From an uncultured Clostridia bacterium (lineage in GTDB: Bacteria > Bacillota > Clostridia > Christensenellales > Borkfalkiaceae), in assembly GCA_947631195.1 (NCBI GenBank), contig CANRKK010000001.1, positions 186,001 through 250,000 on the forward strand: 64,000 nucleotides of DNA, written 5' to 3'. Made by a program: the position numbers and the translations under genes. How positions within the stretch are numbered: position 1 is the first letter of the stretch; every line of letters starts with the position of its first letter. The notes beneath the pieces were generated by a model. The model saw only the letters and a program-made list of their open reading frames with translations, did no database searches and had not been told where the DNA came from. Of the stretch, positions 50,616 through 58,813 are shown piece after piece.

Positions 50616-53276
50616 ATGAGTAAAATATTTTTCAGAAGCCAGGACAAAAAGTCCTCAAAAAACAAGGAGAATCCGCAGACGGGTGAAACTGCCGTAACCG
50701 ACAGTGTACAGACCACTATTTTCCCGTCGGAAGAATTCGGCAACGGCGACAATACGACGACTGAAGCGGGTTCCCTCGATAAAGATAAAATTATAAAATA
50801 CTTTAAGCGACATCCCGGCAAAGAAGTCAATTCAAAAGTAGAAAGATTCTCGCCCAAATTGAACGTGGGCCTCACGGCGGCGCAGGTTGAAACAAGGTTC
50901 AGCCAATTTTTATTCAATACGACCAACAAGCAGTATTCCCGTTCTTACGCGAGCATTTTTATAGGCAATATCTGCACGTTTTTCAACCTGTTGTGCCTGC
51001 TTGCGGGAATTGCCCTCATCCTTGCGCACACAGAAGGTATTTCCAACTATCTCGTTTTGGTTATAACGACGGCCAATATTATGATAGGTATCATACAGGA
51101 AATACGCTCGAAGCGTTCGATAGACAAGCTGGCCATTCTTGCCACAAACACCGTAAAAGTCGTCCGCGACGGCGAAATTATGGAAATACCGTCAAAGGAA
51201 ATCGTACTTGACGACATAATTATACTTGAAACGGGCAACCAGGTGCCTGCGGATTGCATACTTGCCGAGGGCTCGGTTGAGGTTAACGAAAGCCTTTTGA
51301 CAGGTGAAAGCATTGCTATCAAAAAGACTATCGGCGATACTCTGTATGCGGGCAGCTTTATTTCAAGCGGCAGCGGTAAATTCAGGGTGGATAAAGTAGG
51401 CAAGGATACATACCTTGAAAAGCTGACGGCAAAGGCCAAAAAGTACAGGCGGCCCAATTCCGAGCTTATGAACTCCACGAAGCTCATAATAAAGTGCATA
51501 ACAATCCTTATCATCCCGATTGCCATAGGCAGTTTTTTGATTGCCCTGCACAATCCCGTGCCCGATGCCGATTGGCTGTTCCCCGCCGAGGTGAATTCGG
51601 CCCTCAAACGTACCTGCACAGTAGTTATAGGCATGATCCCTTCGGGCATGTTGCTTTTGACCTCGGTGGCGCTCGCCATGGGCATTATAAGGCTTACAAA
51701 GAGCCGCACGCTAGTACAGGATATGTATTCGCTGGAGATGCTTGCAAGGGTCAACGTTTTGTGCCTCGACAAGACGGGAACGATAACCGACGGCAGAATG
51801 AGAGTGAACGACAGCGTGATTTTAAACACCGTAGGTGATTTATCCCTGAATGATATTATGGGAAGTATGCTTGCAAGTTTGCAGGATAACAACCAGACGG
51901 CGATTGCACTGTATAACCACTTCGGTTACAGCGACAAACTCACGCCCGTGACCAAAATTCCTTTTTCATCCAAGCGCAAACTTTCCGCGGTAACCTTTGA
52001 CGACGTCGGAACTTTTGTAATGGGCGCGCCCGAATTTGTGTTAAAGCCCTATCCCGCAAAAGTCGAGCGCATAGTTAAGCAATATGCGCAGATGGGCCTG
52101 AGGGTTATTGTCGTGGCGCACTCCCCTGCGCCCATCGTTTCGGATAAACTGCCCTCCGTTCTCAAACCGATCGCCATCATATCCATTGCCGACAACATAC
52201 GCGAGGACGCCGTTAACACGATAAAATGGTTTAAGGATAACGATGTAAACGTAAAGGTTATATCGGGCGACAACCCCGTAACCGTGGCTGAAGTTGCCAA
52301 GCGCGCGGGAATTGCCGGCGCCGAAAAGTTTATTTCGCTCGACGGATTAAACGAAAAAGAAGTTGAAAACGTTGCCAATAAATACACGGTATTCGGCAGA
52401 GTTTCACCCGAGCAAAAGGCCATTTTGGTGCGCTCTATAAAGGCGGCGGGCAACACCGTGGCGATGACGGGCGACGGCGTCAACGATATACTCGCCTTAA
52501 AAGAGGCGGACTGTGCCGTGTCGGTTGCTTCGGGCAGCGAGGCGGCGAGAAACGTGAGCCACCTTGTTTTGATGGACAACAATTTCAATTCGATGCCCAA
52601 GATCGTTGCGGAAGGCAGACGGGTTATAAACAATATAAAAAATTCGTCGTCGCTTTACCTGATGAAAACGCTGTTTACGGCAATCCTTGCCATAATCTGC
52701 ATTGCAATGGGTCAGCCCTATCTGTTTATGCCGCAGAATATGCTCTTGCTGGAAACGGCCATCATTGCGGTGCCCTCGTTCTTCCTCTCGCTGCAACCCA
52801 ACAAGGAGAGAGTACAGGGCAAGTTTATCACGCACGTCATGAGCGGTGCTATAACAGGCTCGTTGACAATGATAATATGCGTTATGTCGATGTACACCAC
52901 ATACCATATTAACCATTTTGTATATGGCATGAACATGTTCGACGATTTTTACAGGCCCATGTGTATGCTTGCGCTTACGTTCTCGGGATTTGTTATGGTG
53001 TACAGAACTTGCCAGCCACTAAACGCGTTCAGAGCGGTGCTGTGCCTTTCGGTGCTTGCCGTGTGCGTTGCCGCATATTCCATACCGCTTGTGACCGAAT
53101 CGCTTTTCTACACCGGCTGGACGAACCTCAAATGGGACTATGCATATATCCTCATAGTTGTTGTGGTTCTTGAAGCCGCCTTCCCGATATCGGGCTGGCT
53201 GATGAAACTTATGCATATTATTATGCCCTCGTCCAACAACAAACCGCCCAAACAACAAAAACTTGCAACAAATTGA
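50616..53276 (+). CDS. Cation-translocating P-type ATPase (CtpE-like)
   Basis: 886-aa membrane pump. A polar N-terminal extension of about 90 residues precedes the core: actuator TGES (about 228-231 in NESLLTGES), phosphorylation DKTGTITDG (about 388-396), nucleotide-domain FSSKRKLSAVTF, hinge MTGDGVNDILALKEAD. The segment before the phosphorylation site reads GMIPSGMLLLTSVALA where PEGL is common; the sequence pattern is closest to the Ca2+/heavy-metal subfamily of CtpE. About eight TM segments. Ion is not proven. Ends in a strong terminator. Confidence 0.85.
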   Translation: MSKIFFRSQDKKSSKNKENPQTGETAVTDSVQTTIFPSEEFGNGDNTTTEAGSLDKDKIIKYFKRHPGKEVNSKVERFSPKLNVGLTAAQVETRFSQFLFNTTNKQYSRSYASIFIGNICTFFNLLCLLAGIALILAHTEGISNYLVLVITTANIMIGIIQEIRSKRSIDKLAILATNTVKVVRDGEIMEIPSKEIVLDDIIILETGNQVPADCILAEGSVEVNESLLTGESIAIKKTIGDTLYAGSFISSGSGKFRVDKVGKDTYLEKLTAKAKKYRRPNSELMNSTKLIIKCITILIIPIAIGSFLIALHNPVPDADWLFPAEVNSALKRTCTVVIGMIPSGMLLLTSVALAMGIIRLTKSRTLVQDMYSLEMLARVNVLCLDKTGTITDGRMRVNDSVILNTVGDLSLNDIMGSMLASLQDNNQTAIALYNHFGYSDKLTPVTKIPFSSKRKLSAVTFDDVGTFVMGAPEFVLKPYPAKVERIVKQYAQMGLRVIVVAHSPAPIVSDKLPSVLKPIAIISIADNIREDAVNTIKWFKDNDVNVKVISGDNPVTVAEVAKRAGIAGAEKFISLDGLNEKEVENVANKYTVFGRVSPEQKAILVRSIKAAGNTVAMTGDGVNDILALKEADCAVSVASGSEAARNVSHLVLMDNNFNSMPKIVAEGRRVINNIKNSSSLYLMKTLFTAILAIICIAMGQPYLFMPQNMLLLETAIIAVPSFFLSLQPNKERVQGKFITHVMSGAITGSLTMIICVMSMYTTYHINHFVYGMNMFDDFYRPMCMLALTFSGFVMVYRTCQPLNAFRAVLCLSVLAVCVAAYSIPLVTESLFYTGWTNLKWDYAYILIVVVVLEAAFPISGWLMKLMHIIMPSSNNKPPKQQKLATN

Positions 53277-53291
53277 TTATTTAATACGATG

Positions 53292-53330
53292 CGGCGCGGC
53301 TACCTTTTCCGGTAGCCGCGCCGATTTTTT
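53292..53330 (+). terminator. Terminator of the P-type ATPase gene
   Basis: 13-bp GC-rich stem (CGGCGCGGCTACC and complement), 6-nt loop, ATTTTTT tail. The hairpin also lies beyond the M29 aminopeptidase stop on the other strand. Confidence 0.85.
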
Positions 53331-53342
53331 ATATTATTGACG

Positions 53343-54566
53343 TTAAATGGTCCAATTTCCGTCCTTGAAAATTTGTATCCGCTCGCCGCTTTCGGTAACG
53401 CCTACGATAGACATATCCTTGCTGCCTATCATAAAGTCAACATGGATCATAGAGTCGTTTATGCCTGCGGCTTTACATTCCTCCACCGTCATGTTTTCAA
53501 AGCCTTCCAGCGTTTCGTTAAAGCCTCTGCCCAAAGCCAAATGGCAACTTGCGTTTTCGTCAAACAACGTGTTATAAAAGAGAATTCCCGTATTGTTTAT
53601 GGGGCTGTCGTATGCAATAAGGGCAACTTCGCCGAGCATTGCGGCGCCCTCGTCCATTGCCACCATCTTTTCGAGGACATCCTGATTCTTTTCGGCATGC
53701 ACTTCCACAACCTTGCCGTTTTCAAAGCGCATCCAGAAGTTTTCAATGAGTTTGCCCTGATACGAAAGGGGCTTTGTTGCAACCACCTTGCCCTCTGCCC
53801 TGCCCTTTAAAGGCGACGTAAAGACTTCCTCGCTGGGAATATTGGGGTTAAACACCTGCTTTGAAAGGGTCTTTTCGCTGCCGCCGGCAAACCTACCCCT
53901 GCTGTTCAGCCAAACCTTGAAATCGGTGCCGTTGGAACTCTTATATTCGAGGCTTGCAAGTTTGTAGCCGTTTAACAATTCGCAGTGCTTTGCAAGCTCG
54001 GCATTGTGTTTTTCCCACGCGGCTATGGGGTCGTCGCCCACGCGGGCGGTTAAAAGAATTGCCTCCCAAAGTTTTTCCACTGCCTCCCCCACGGGAATGT
54101 CGGGGAAAATTTTATGGGCCCACTCTTTGCCCGGAACGGCGGCTATACACCATTGATACTTGTTTTCGAGCGCCTCGCGGTAAGGCTTAATCACGGGGAA
54201 ACGGTTGATATTCGATTGCGCGATTTTTTCGTTGTCAACGCCCGTTAAACCGTCGGGATCGTCCGAATCGATCCAGAGCAGACAGGGAAGTTTATCCACT
54301 TTATGCTGCCACTGCGCCTTTTCGACCTCCGTTACCTCGGACAGCGATTCGAGCGTTCTGTAAGTATAGTTGAGTTTTGCAAGAGGCATGTGCGTCCACT
54401 CAACCTTTACGCGCGAAGCCCCGCGCTTGTAGCACTCCTCCACAACGGTCATAACAAATTCGGGCTGGTCGAGCCCCGCCTGAATTATAACCTCCTGCCC
54501 CTTTTGGACATTGATTCCTGATTTAACCAATAACTCCGCATATTTTTGTAGTCTTTCCTTTTGCAT
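53343..54566 (-). CDS. M29 family aminopeptidase (AmpS/PepS)
   Basis: 407 aa from ATG at 54566 (AGGTG 6 nt upstream). Metal ligands of the family: Glu in EEVFTSP (about 249), Glu in LGEVAL (about 315), His in CHLALG and HxD in IHVDF near the C terminus. Removes N-terminal residues from peptides in the cytoplasm. Lies 74 bp after the ABC-2 permease of the TetR operon; whether it shares its transcript is unclear. Confidence 0.93.
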   Translation of the reverse strand: MQKERLQKYAELLVKSGINVQKGQEVIIQAGLDQPEFVMTVVEECYKRGASRVKVEWTHMPLAKLNYTYRTLESLSEVTEVEKAQWQHKVDKLPCLLWIDSDDPDGLTGVDNEKIAQSNINRFPVIKPYREALENKYQWCIAAVPGKEWAHKIFPDIPVGEAVEKLWEAILLTARVGDDPIAAWEKHNAELAKHCELLNGYKLASLEYKSSNGTDFKVWLNSRGRFAGGSEKTLSKQVFNPNIPSEEVFTSPLKGRAEGKVVATKPLSYQGKLIENFWMRFENGKVVEVHAEKNQDVLEKMVAMDEGAAMLGEVALIAYDSPINNTGILFYNTLFDENASCHLALGRGFNETLEGFENMTVEECKAAGINDSMIHVDFMIGSKDMSIVGVTESGERIQIFKDGNWTI

Positions 54567-54640
54567 AAAAAACACCTTTAAACTTCTATTTATTTTATTG
54601 TAAACACAAACGGCGGCATTTAAGCGCGGTTTACGCAAAA

Positions 54641-55588
54641 TCAGTCCCGTTTACCTCTATTTTTAATTATAACTATAGCTATATACGCCGCAAGCAGAAG
54701 GGCACAGGCGCCGAGAAGTATTGCATACATTGCCCAAAGAGGTATTTGCGTACCGCCTTCGTAGGCTATTTTATTAAACGAACCGCCGAACGTTAAATTG
54801 CAGTCAAAGCCGTCTTTAAGCGCGGTTGCGCCCGCGGCGGGCAGCCCGAGTTCGGTAAGTTTGTTTACATATCCCGACATAAAATGATTTCTCATTATGC
54901 CTACGCTATATGTCCCCGGCAGGCAGCAAATAATGTTGCGCATAGCATCGGCAAACTGCGAAAGGGGCATATATGCGCCGCAGATAAAGCCGTACATACT
55001 TGAAACAAGCGTGGACAAGGCCGACAGTCCGCCCTGCGACGAGATAAAACTTTCGGCCACGCCCGCAAGCAGCGCGCCGAACAAAACGCAGCATAAAATA
55101 TCGAGCAAAATAAACAGCACGTCGGTAAAGGTCAGATACCAGCCGACTGCGGCAAGATATATAAATCCAACCGCAAGAACAGCGAGCTCTACTATCAGCG
55201 TAACGATAAAATTGGCTATGAAATAGCTTACGGAGAGCGTAGTGCGCTTTACGGGTGTAATCAAAAAATCGTTGAGGCTGTTTTCGATTTTGTCGCTTAC
55301 CATTACGGCATTGGAACAGATTGCAACCGTTACCGCGCTCACTGCGAGAATGGACGACAAGAGCCAACTGCCCGCAAGCCCTTCCAGAACGCGCTGTTCG
55401 GTAAGATTGAAGCCGAACGCCGCAAAAATCTGCTTGAAACTGTCCATGTAGACACCGCGCAGGAAGATGACAAAGAGCACGAGCAGGATCATCGGGGTTA
55501 TGAGCGATACGAAAAACAGGAATTTATCCTTGAAATAGCACTTAATATTGCGGCTTATAAGCGCGCCGAGTTTTTTAAATTCCACCAT
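54641..55588 (-). CDS. ABC-2 type transporter permease
   Basis: 315 aa, about six TM segments. First TM after a short N terminus (FLFFVSLITPMILLVLFVIFL), an ectodomain of about 30 residues and the cytoplasmic EKIENSLNDFLITPVKRTTL coupling segment typical of ABC-2 permeases. Pairs with the ATPase one base upstream. Substrate unknown; drug export is likely from the TetR partner. Confidence 0.9.
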   Translation of the reverse strand: MVEFKKLGALISRNIKCYFKDKFLFFVSLITPMILLVLFVIFLRGVYMDSFKQIFAAFGFNLTEQRVLEGLAGSWLLSSILAVSAVTVAICSNAVMVSDKIENSLNDFLITPVKRTTLSVSYFIANFIVTLIVELAVLAVGFIYLAAVGWYLTFTDVLFILLDILCCVLFGALLAGVAESFISSQGGLSALSTLVSSMYGFICGAYMPLSQFADAMRNIICCLPGTYSVGIMRNHFMSGYVNKLTELGLPAAGATALKDGFDCNLTFGGSFNKIAYEGGTQIPLWAMYAILLGACALLLAAYIAIVIIKNRGKRD

Positions 55589-55589
55589 A

Positions 55590-56498
55590 CTACGCCTCCC
55601 TTATATCCTTGCCCGTGACCTTTAAAAATACGTTGTCCATATTGCCTTTAAGCACTTCAAAGTCCTCAAAAAGTTGCGGATACTCTCTTATATACCCGGC
55701 TATAATGTCGGTGCCCTTAACTTCCACTTCTAAAAAATCGCGCTCCCGCTTTACGGCGCTGCCCAAGCCGGCGAACAGACTTTCCGCCTCGTCCAAATGC
55801 CTGTAAAACCGAATAATGTCGGTTGCGTACCTGTTTTTTAAATCGTGAGGAGTGCCCTCGGCCACCTTTTTACCGCCGTCGATTATCACCACGTAGTCCG
55901 CCACCGCCGCTTCCTCCATATAGTGGGTCGTCAAAAGGACGGTGAGCCCCTTTTCCTTGCGGTATCTTTCAATGACGTTCCAAACGGTTTGGCGGGTTTT
56001 GGGGTCAAGGCCCGTAGTAGGTTCGTCCAATATGAGAAGTTCGGGGTCGTTGACGAGGGCGCGGGCGATGTCAATGCGGCGCTTTTGACCGCCCGACAGC
56101 TTTGTAAGCGGACGGTTAAGAATTCCCTTCAAATCAAAAAGTTCGGTGAGCTCTGCAATCTTGTTTTTATAATTTTGGCCGAATATGCCGTACATTGCCG
56201 CGCGGCTCCTTATGTTGTCCGCCGCCGTGAGCCGCTTATCCAAAACGGAATTTTGGAAAACTATGCCTATCTTTTGTTTTATCAGTTGGGAATTGCCGTC
56301 GATATCCTCGCCGCAGACCTTTACCGTGCCGCCGTCACGCCTTAATATTCCGCTTATTATGTTGATTGTTGTGGACTTGCCCGCGCCGTTTACGCCGAGA
56401 AAGGCGAAAAGCTCGCCCTCCCGCACCGAAAAACTGAGGTCGTCCACCGCTTTCACGTCCTTAAACGACTTTGAAAGGTTGTTGATTTCTATTACCAT
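55590..56498 (-). CDS. ABC-2 transporter ATP-binding protein (drug-export class)
   Basis: 302 aa. Walker A GVNGAGKST, Q-loop IGIVFQNSVLDKRLTAADN, signature LSGGQKRR, Walker B LLILDEPTTGLD, switch His TTHYMEEA; a C-terminal DrrA/CcmA-like extension. GGAGAG lies just before ATG. Second gene of the TetR operon, 9 bp after the regulator. Confidence 0.94.
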   Translation of the reverse strand: MVIEINNLSKSFKDVKAVDDLSFSVREGELFAFLGVNGAGKSTTINIISGILRRDGGTVKVCGEDIDGNSQLIKQKIGIVFQNSVLDKRLTAADNIRSRAAMYGIFGQNYKNKIAELTELFDLKGILNRPLTKLSGGQKRRIDIARALVNDPELLILDEPTTGLDPKTRQTVWNVIERYRKEKGLTVLLTTHYMEEAAVADYVVIIDGGKKVAEGTPHDLKNRYATDIIRFYRHLDEAESLFAGLGSAVKRERDFLEVEVKGTDIIAGYIREYPQLFEDFEVLKGNMDNVFLKVTGKDIREA

Positions 56499-56507
56499 AT
56501 TCTCTCC

Positions 56508-57062
56508 TTAAATGCCCAAACGCTGTTTTATGCCCATGAACGCGTCCGTGAGCATGTTGCTTACCGTATCCCAATCCCAAGCGAGATAACCCGTCGCATA
56601 CATGGTTGCAATACCGTGCACCCAGACCCACATATGCGCGTGAAGTTCGTTGGCCTTGCCCTGCGGAATACCGATTTGTCCCATAATTTTAAAAACTTCG
56701 TCGTTAAAACCGTGGTGCCCGTCTACGGTTGACGCGCCGTGCCTGCTCATAAACAGATATTTGAACAGCTGCGGCTCCTCCTTTGCAAACCGTATATAGC
56801 CCATACCCGTGGCCTTGTACGGCGGATATTTGCCCGAGGCAAGCTCGCCGTTTACATATTTCCGATAAATTTCCACAATGCGTTCGGCAACAGCCGACTT
56901 AAGCTCCTCTATCCCCGTAAAAGAAAGGTATATGGGCTGGGTTGAACAGTTGCACTCCTTTGCAACCGAGCGCATATTCAGCCCCTCCATTCCCTCTTTG
57001 CGGACGATTTTAAGAGCGTCTTCGACTATGTTCTGCTTTGAAATTACTTTTTTTGCAGGCAT
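56508..57062 (-). CDS. TetR family regulator of the ABC-2 exporter
   Basis: 184 aa. Helix-turn-helix near residues 10-48 with NMRSVAKECNCSTQPIYLSF, then a ligand domain close to that of the regulator at 15523-16098 (shared GMGYIRFAKEEPQLFKYLF / GMKYIAFAIQEPKLFQLLF). Head of its operon; two tandem palindromes overlap its -10 box and start, strongly suggesting autorepression. Confidence 0.94.
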   Translation of the reverse strand: MPAKKVISKQNIVEDALKIVRKEGMEGLNMRSVAKECNCSTQPIYLSFTGIEELKSAVAERIVEIYRKYVNGELASGKYPPYKATGMGYIRFAKEEPQLFKYLFMSRHGASTVDGHHGFNDEVFKIMGQIGIPQGKANELHAHMWVWVHGIATMYATGYLAWDWDTVSNMLTDAFMGIKQRLGI

Positions 57063-57074
57063 ATAACCACCATA

Positions 57075-57106
57075 AATAACATAAGTTATTAATAACGATT
57101 GTTATT
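57075..57106. promoter_or_regulatory. Tandem TetR operators
   Basis: Two adjacent perfect palindromes of the form AATAAC-N4-GTTATT (57075-57090 and 57091-57106). The second overlaps the -10 box by 3 bp and both cover the start region, so two repressor dimers could bind cooperatively and block transcription. Confidence 0.8.
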
Positions 57107-57132
57107 TTATCACCGATAAAAAATTTTGTCAA
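57104..57132 (-). promoter_or_regulatory. Sigma-A promoter of the TetR/ABC-2 operon
   Basis: Minus strand TTGACA (57127-57132), 17-bp spacer, TAAAAT (57104-57109). Confidence 0.8.
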
Positions 57133-57162
57133 GCGGTTTTATTAAAAATTTTCACATAAAAC

Positions 57163-57192
57163 AAAGCTCCCCGAGAATATCGAGGAGCTTTT
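57163..57192 (-). terminator. Terminator of malic enzyme gene
   Basis: Stem AAAGCTCC...GGAGCTTT with a short loop and a T-rich run on the minus strand, 15 bp past the malic enzyme stop. Confidence 0.8.
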
Positions 57193-57206
57193 GTCTGTTG
57201 ATTAAT

Positions 57207-58379
57207 TTAAAGTTTGGCGACGCCTGTTTTGCGGGCTGCGGCGGCCACCGCCTCCGCCACTTTTTTGTGTGCGGATTTATCGTAGGCGTATGGCAGGATA
57301 AACTCCGTTGACAGCTTATCGTCGGGCACGCAGCTTGCGATGCCCTGCGCCGCGGCTATCATCATCTCGGGATTTATTGTGGTGGCGCGGACGTCGAGCG
57401 CGCCGCGGAAAAGACCGGGGAACACGAGCACGTTGTTGATTTGGTTGGGATATTCCGAAGAACCTGTGCCGACAACTTTCGCGCCTGCGGCGAGAGCTTC
57501 GTCGCGGGGAATTTCAGGCACTGGATTCGCGCATGTGAACACTATGGCGTCCTTGGCCATGGAAGCCACCATTTCGCGCGTGACGCAGTTTGCGACCGAC
57601 ACGCCTATAAACACGTCGGCGCCTTTCATGGCGTCTGCGAGCTTGCCTTTGAGCTTTTTGCGGTTGGTGACCTTTGCAATCTCCTGCTGGGCGGGATTTA
57701 CCGACGTGTCGCCCTCGCAAATTATACCGCGGCTGGCGCACATCGTTATATCTTTAACTCCCATATTCAACAGGAACTTGGCGATCGCAATTCCCGCCGC
57801 GCCCGCGCCGTTTATCACGATTTTAAGCGAAGTAAGCTCCTTTTTGACTATTTTGAGTGCGTTTAAAAGGGCTGCGGCCGTAACTATAGCCGTGCCGTGC
57901 TGGTCATCGTGAAATACGGGTATATCGAGTTCCTCTTTAAGCCTCGTTTCTATTTCGAAACAGCGGGGAGCGGAGATGTCCTCCAAATTTATACCGCCGA
58001 AAGAGCCTGCAAGAAGTTTGATAGTGCGGATTATTTCTTCGGTATCCTTGGAGCGGATACAGAGAGGGAACGCGTCCACGTCGCCGAATTCTTTAAAAAG
58101 CGCACACTTGCCCTCCATCACGGGCATGCCCGCCTCAGGGCCGATATCGCCCAAACCGAGCACCGCGGTGCCGTCGGTAATTACGGGCACGGTATTCCAG
58201 CGGCGCGTGAGCGTGAAGGATTTTTCTATATCTTCGTGGATTGCCATGCAAGGCTCGGCCACGCCCGGCGTATAGGCAAGGGACAGCTCCTCCCTGCTCG
58301 ATACCGGAACGCGCACTTTCGTTTCGATTTTACCTTTCCATTCGGCATGCTTTTTAAGTGATTCCTGTCTGTAGTTCAT
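57207..58379 (-). CDS. NAD(P)-dependent malic enzyme
   Basis: 390 aa, the short bacterial type. Oxidative decarboxylation of malate to pyruvate. YTPGVAEPC, the catalytic Lys/Asp region VFHDDQHGTAIV and the Rossmann NGAGAAGIAIAKFL are present, with CANPVPEI after. AGGAG 7 nt before ATG. Promoter TTTACA-17-TAAAAT at 58410-58438. The cofactor cannot be fixed from sequence. Monocistronic, ends in its own terminator. Confidence 0.95.
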   Translation of the reverse strand: MNYRQESLKKHAEWKGKIETKVRVPVSSREELSLAYTPGVAEPCMAIHEDIEKSFTLTRRWNTVPVITDGTAVLGLGDIGPEAGMPVMEGKCALFKEFGDVDAFPLCIRSKDTEEIIRTIKLLAGSFGGINLEDISAPRCFEIETRLKEELDIPVFHDDQHGTAIVTAAALLNALKIVKKELTSLKIVINGAGAAGIAIAKFLLNMGVKDITMCASRGIICEGDTSVNPAQQEIAKVTNRKKLKGKLADAMKGADVFIGVSVANCVTREMVASMAKDAIVFTCANPVPEIPRDEALAAGAKVVGTGSSEYPNQINNVLVFPGLFRGALDVRATTINPEMMIAAAQGIASCVPDDKLSTEFILPYAYDKSAHKKVAEAVAAAARKTGVAKL

Positions 58380-58409
58380 ATGCTTCTCCTGCGCTTGAAT
58401 TTCAGATAT

Positions 58410-58438
58410 ATTTTATCACGGCAGACCTTAAATGTAAA
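58410..58438 (-). promoter_or_regulatory. Promoter of malic enzyme gene
   Basis: Minus strand TTTACA (58433-58438), 17-bp spacer, TAAAAT (58410-58415). Between this and the 6S RNA end, a hairpin GGCGCGGC...GCCGCGCC (58457-58479) lacks a U-run. Confidence 0.75.
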
Positions 58439-58495
58439 GTGTTTTATACGGCTGCGGGCGCGGCATTGAAAGCCGCGCCGCATAAAGACGGTTAT

Positions 58496-58670
58496 AAAAA
58501 TCCGCCTGTGCCGTGATATGAAAAAGTTTTAACCCGCTTCTCGCAGGTGGGTGCGGCGAAGCGATACATCGGACTTTCCGAAAACCAGACCTCGCCTATT
58601 ACCGCAAACGGCCGCTCCCTGAATTTTTTTGTGGATTACGAATTCTCCATACCACGAACACCGCAGACCT
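58496..58670 (-). ncRNA. ssrS: Probable 6S RNA
   Basis: About 175 nt. The two ends pair in a long terminal stem: TCTGC, GTGT and CGTGGTATG on the 5' side against CATATCACG, GCAC and GCGGA on the 3' side, with small bulges. The 3' half contains CCCACCTG...AAGCGGGTT, where CCC pairs with GGG, which resembles the conserved 3' region of 6S RNA. A U-run follows the terminal stem, and the promoter is strong. The overall rod of about 175-180 nt with a central bulge fits the 6S architecture that binds sigma-A RNA polymerase in stationary phase. I cannot run the covariance model. Confidence 0.65.
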
Positions 58671-58676
58671 GAAATT

Positions 58677-58705
58677 ATTATATACCATATGATCTTAAAA
58701 GGCAA
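58677..58705 (-). promoter_or_regulatory. Promoter of the probable 6S RNA
   Basis: Minus strand TTGCCT (58700-58705), 17-bp spacer, TATAAT (58677-58682), transcription start about 58670. Confidence 0.75.
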
Positions 58706-58756
58706 CAAGAAAATTTTTACATAGAGTAAATTATTTTGCGCAGATATTTATTTTGC

Positions 58757-58785
58757 TTGATTTTTGGAGGCTTTTGCCGTAAAAT
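58757..58785 (+). promoter_or_regulatory. Promoter of the AspRS gene
   Basis: TTGATT (58757-58762), 17-bp spacer, TAAAAT (58780-58785); leader of about 22 nt with GAGG before ATG. Divergent from the 6S RNA promoter. Confidence 0.75.
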
Positions 58786-58813
58786 GGTAAAAAAATCATT
58801 ACGAGGCTATGTT

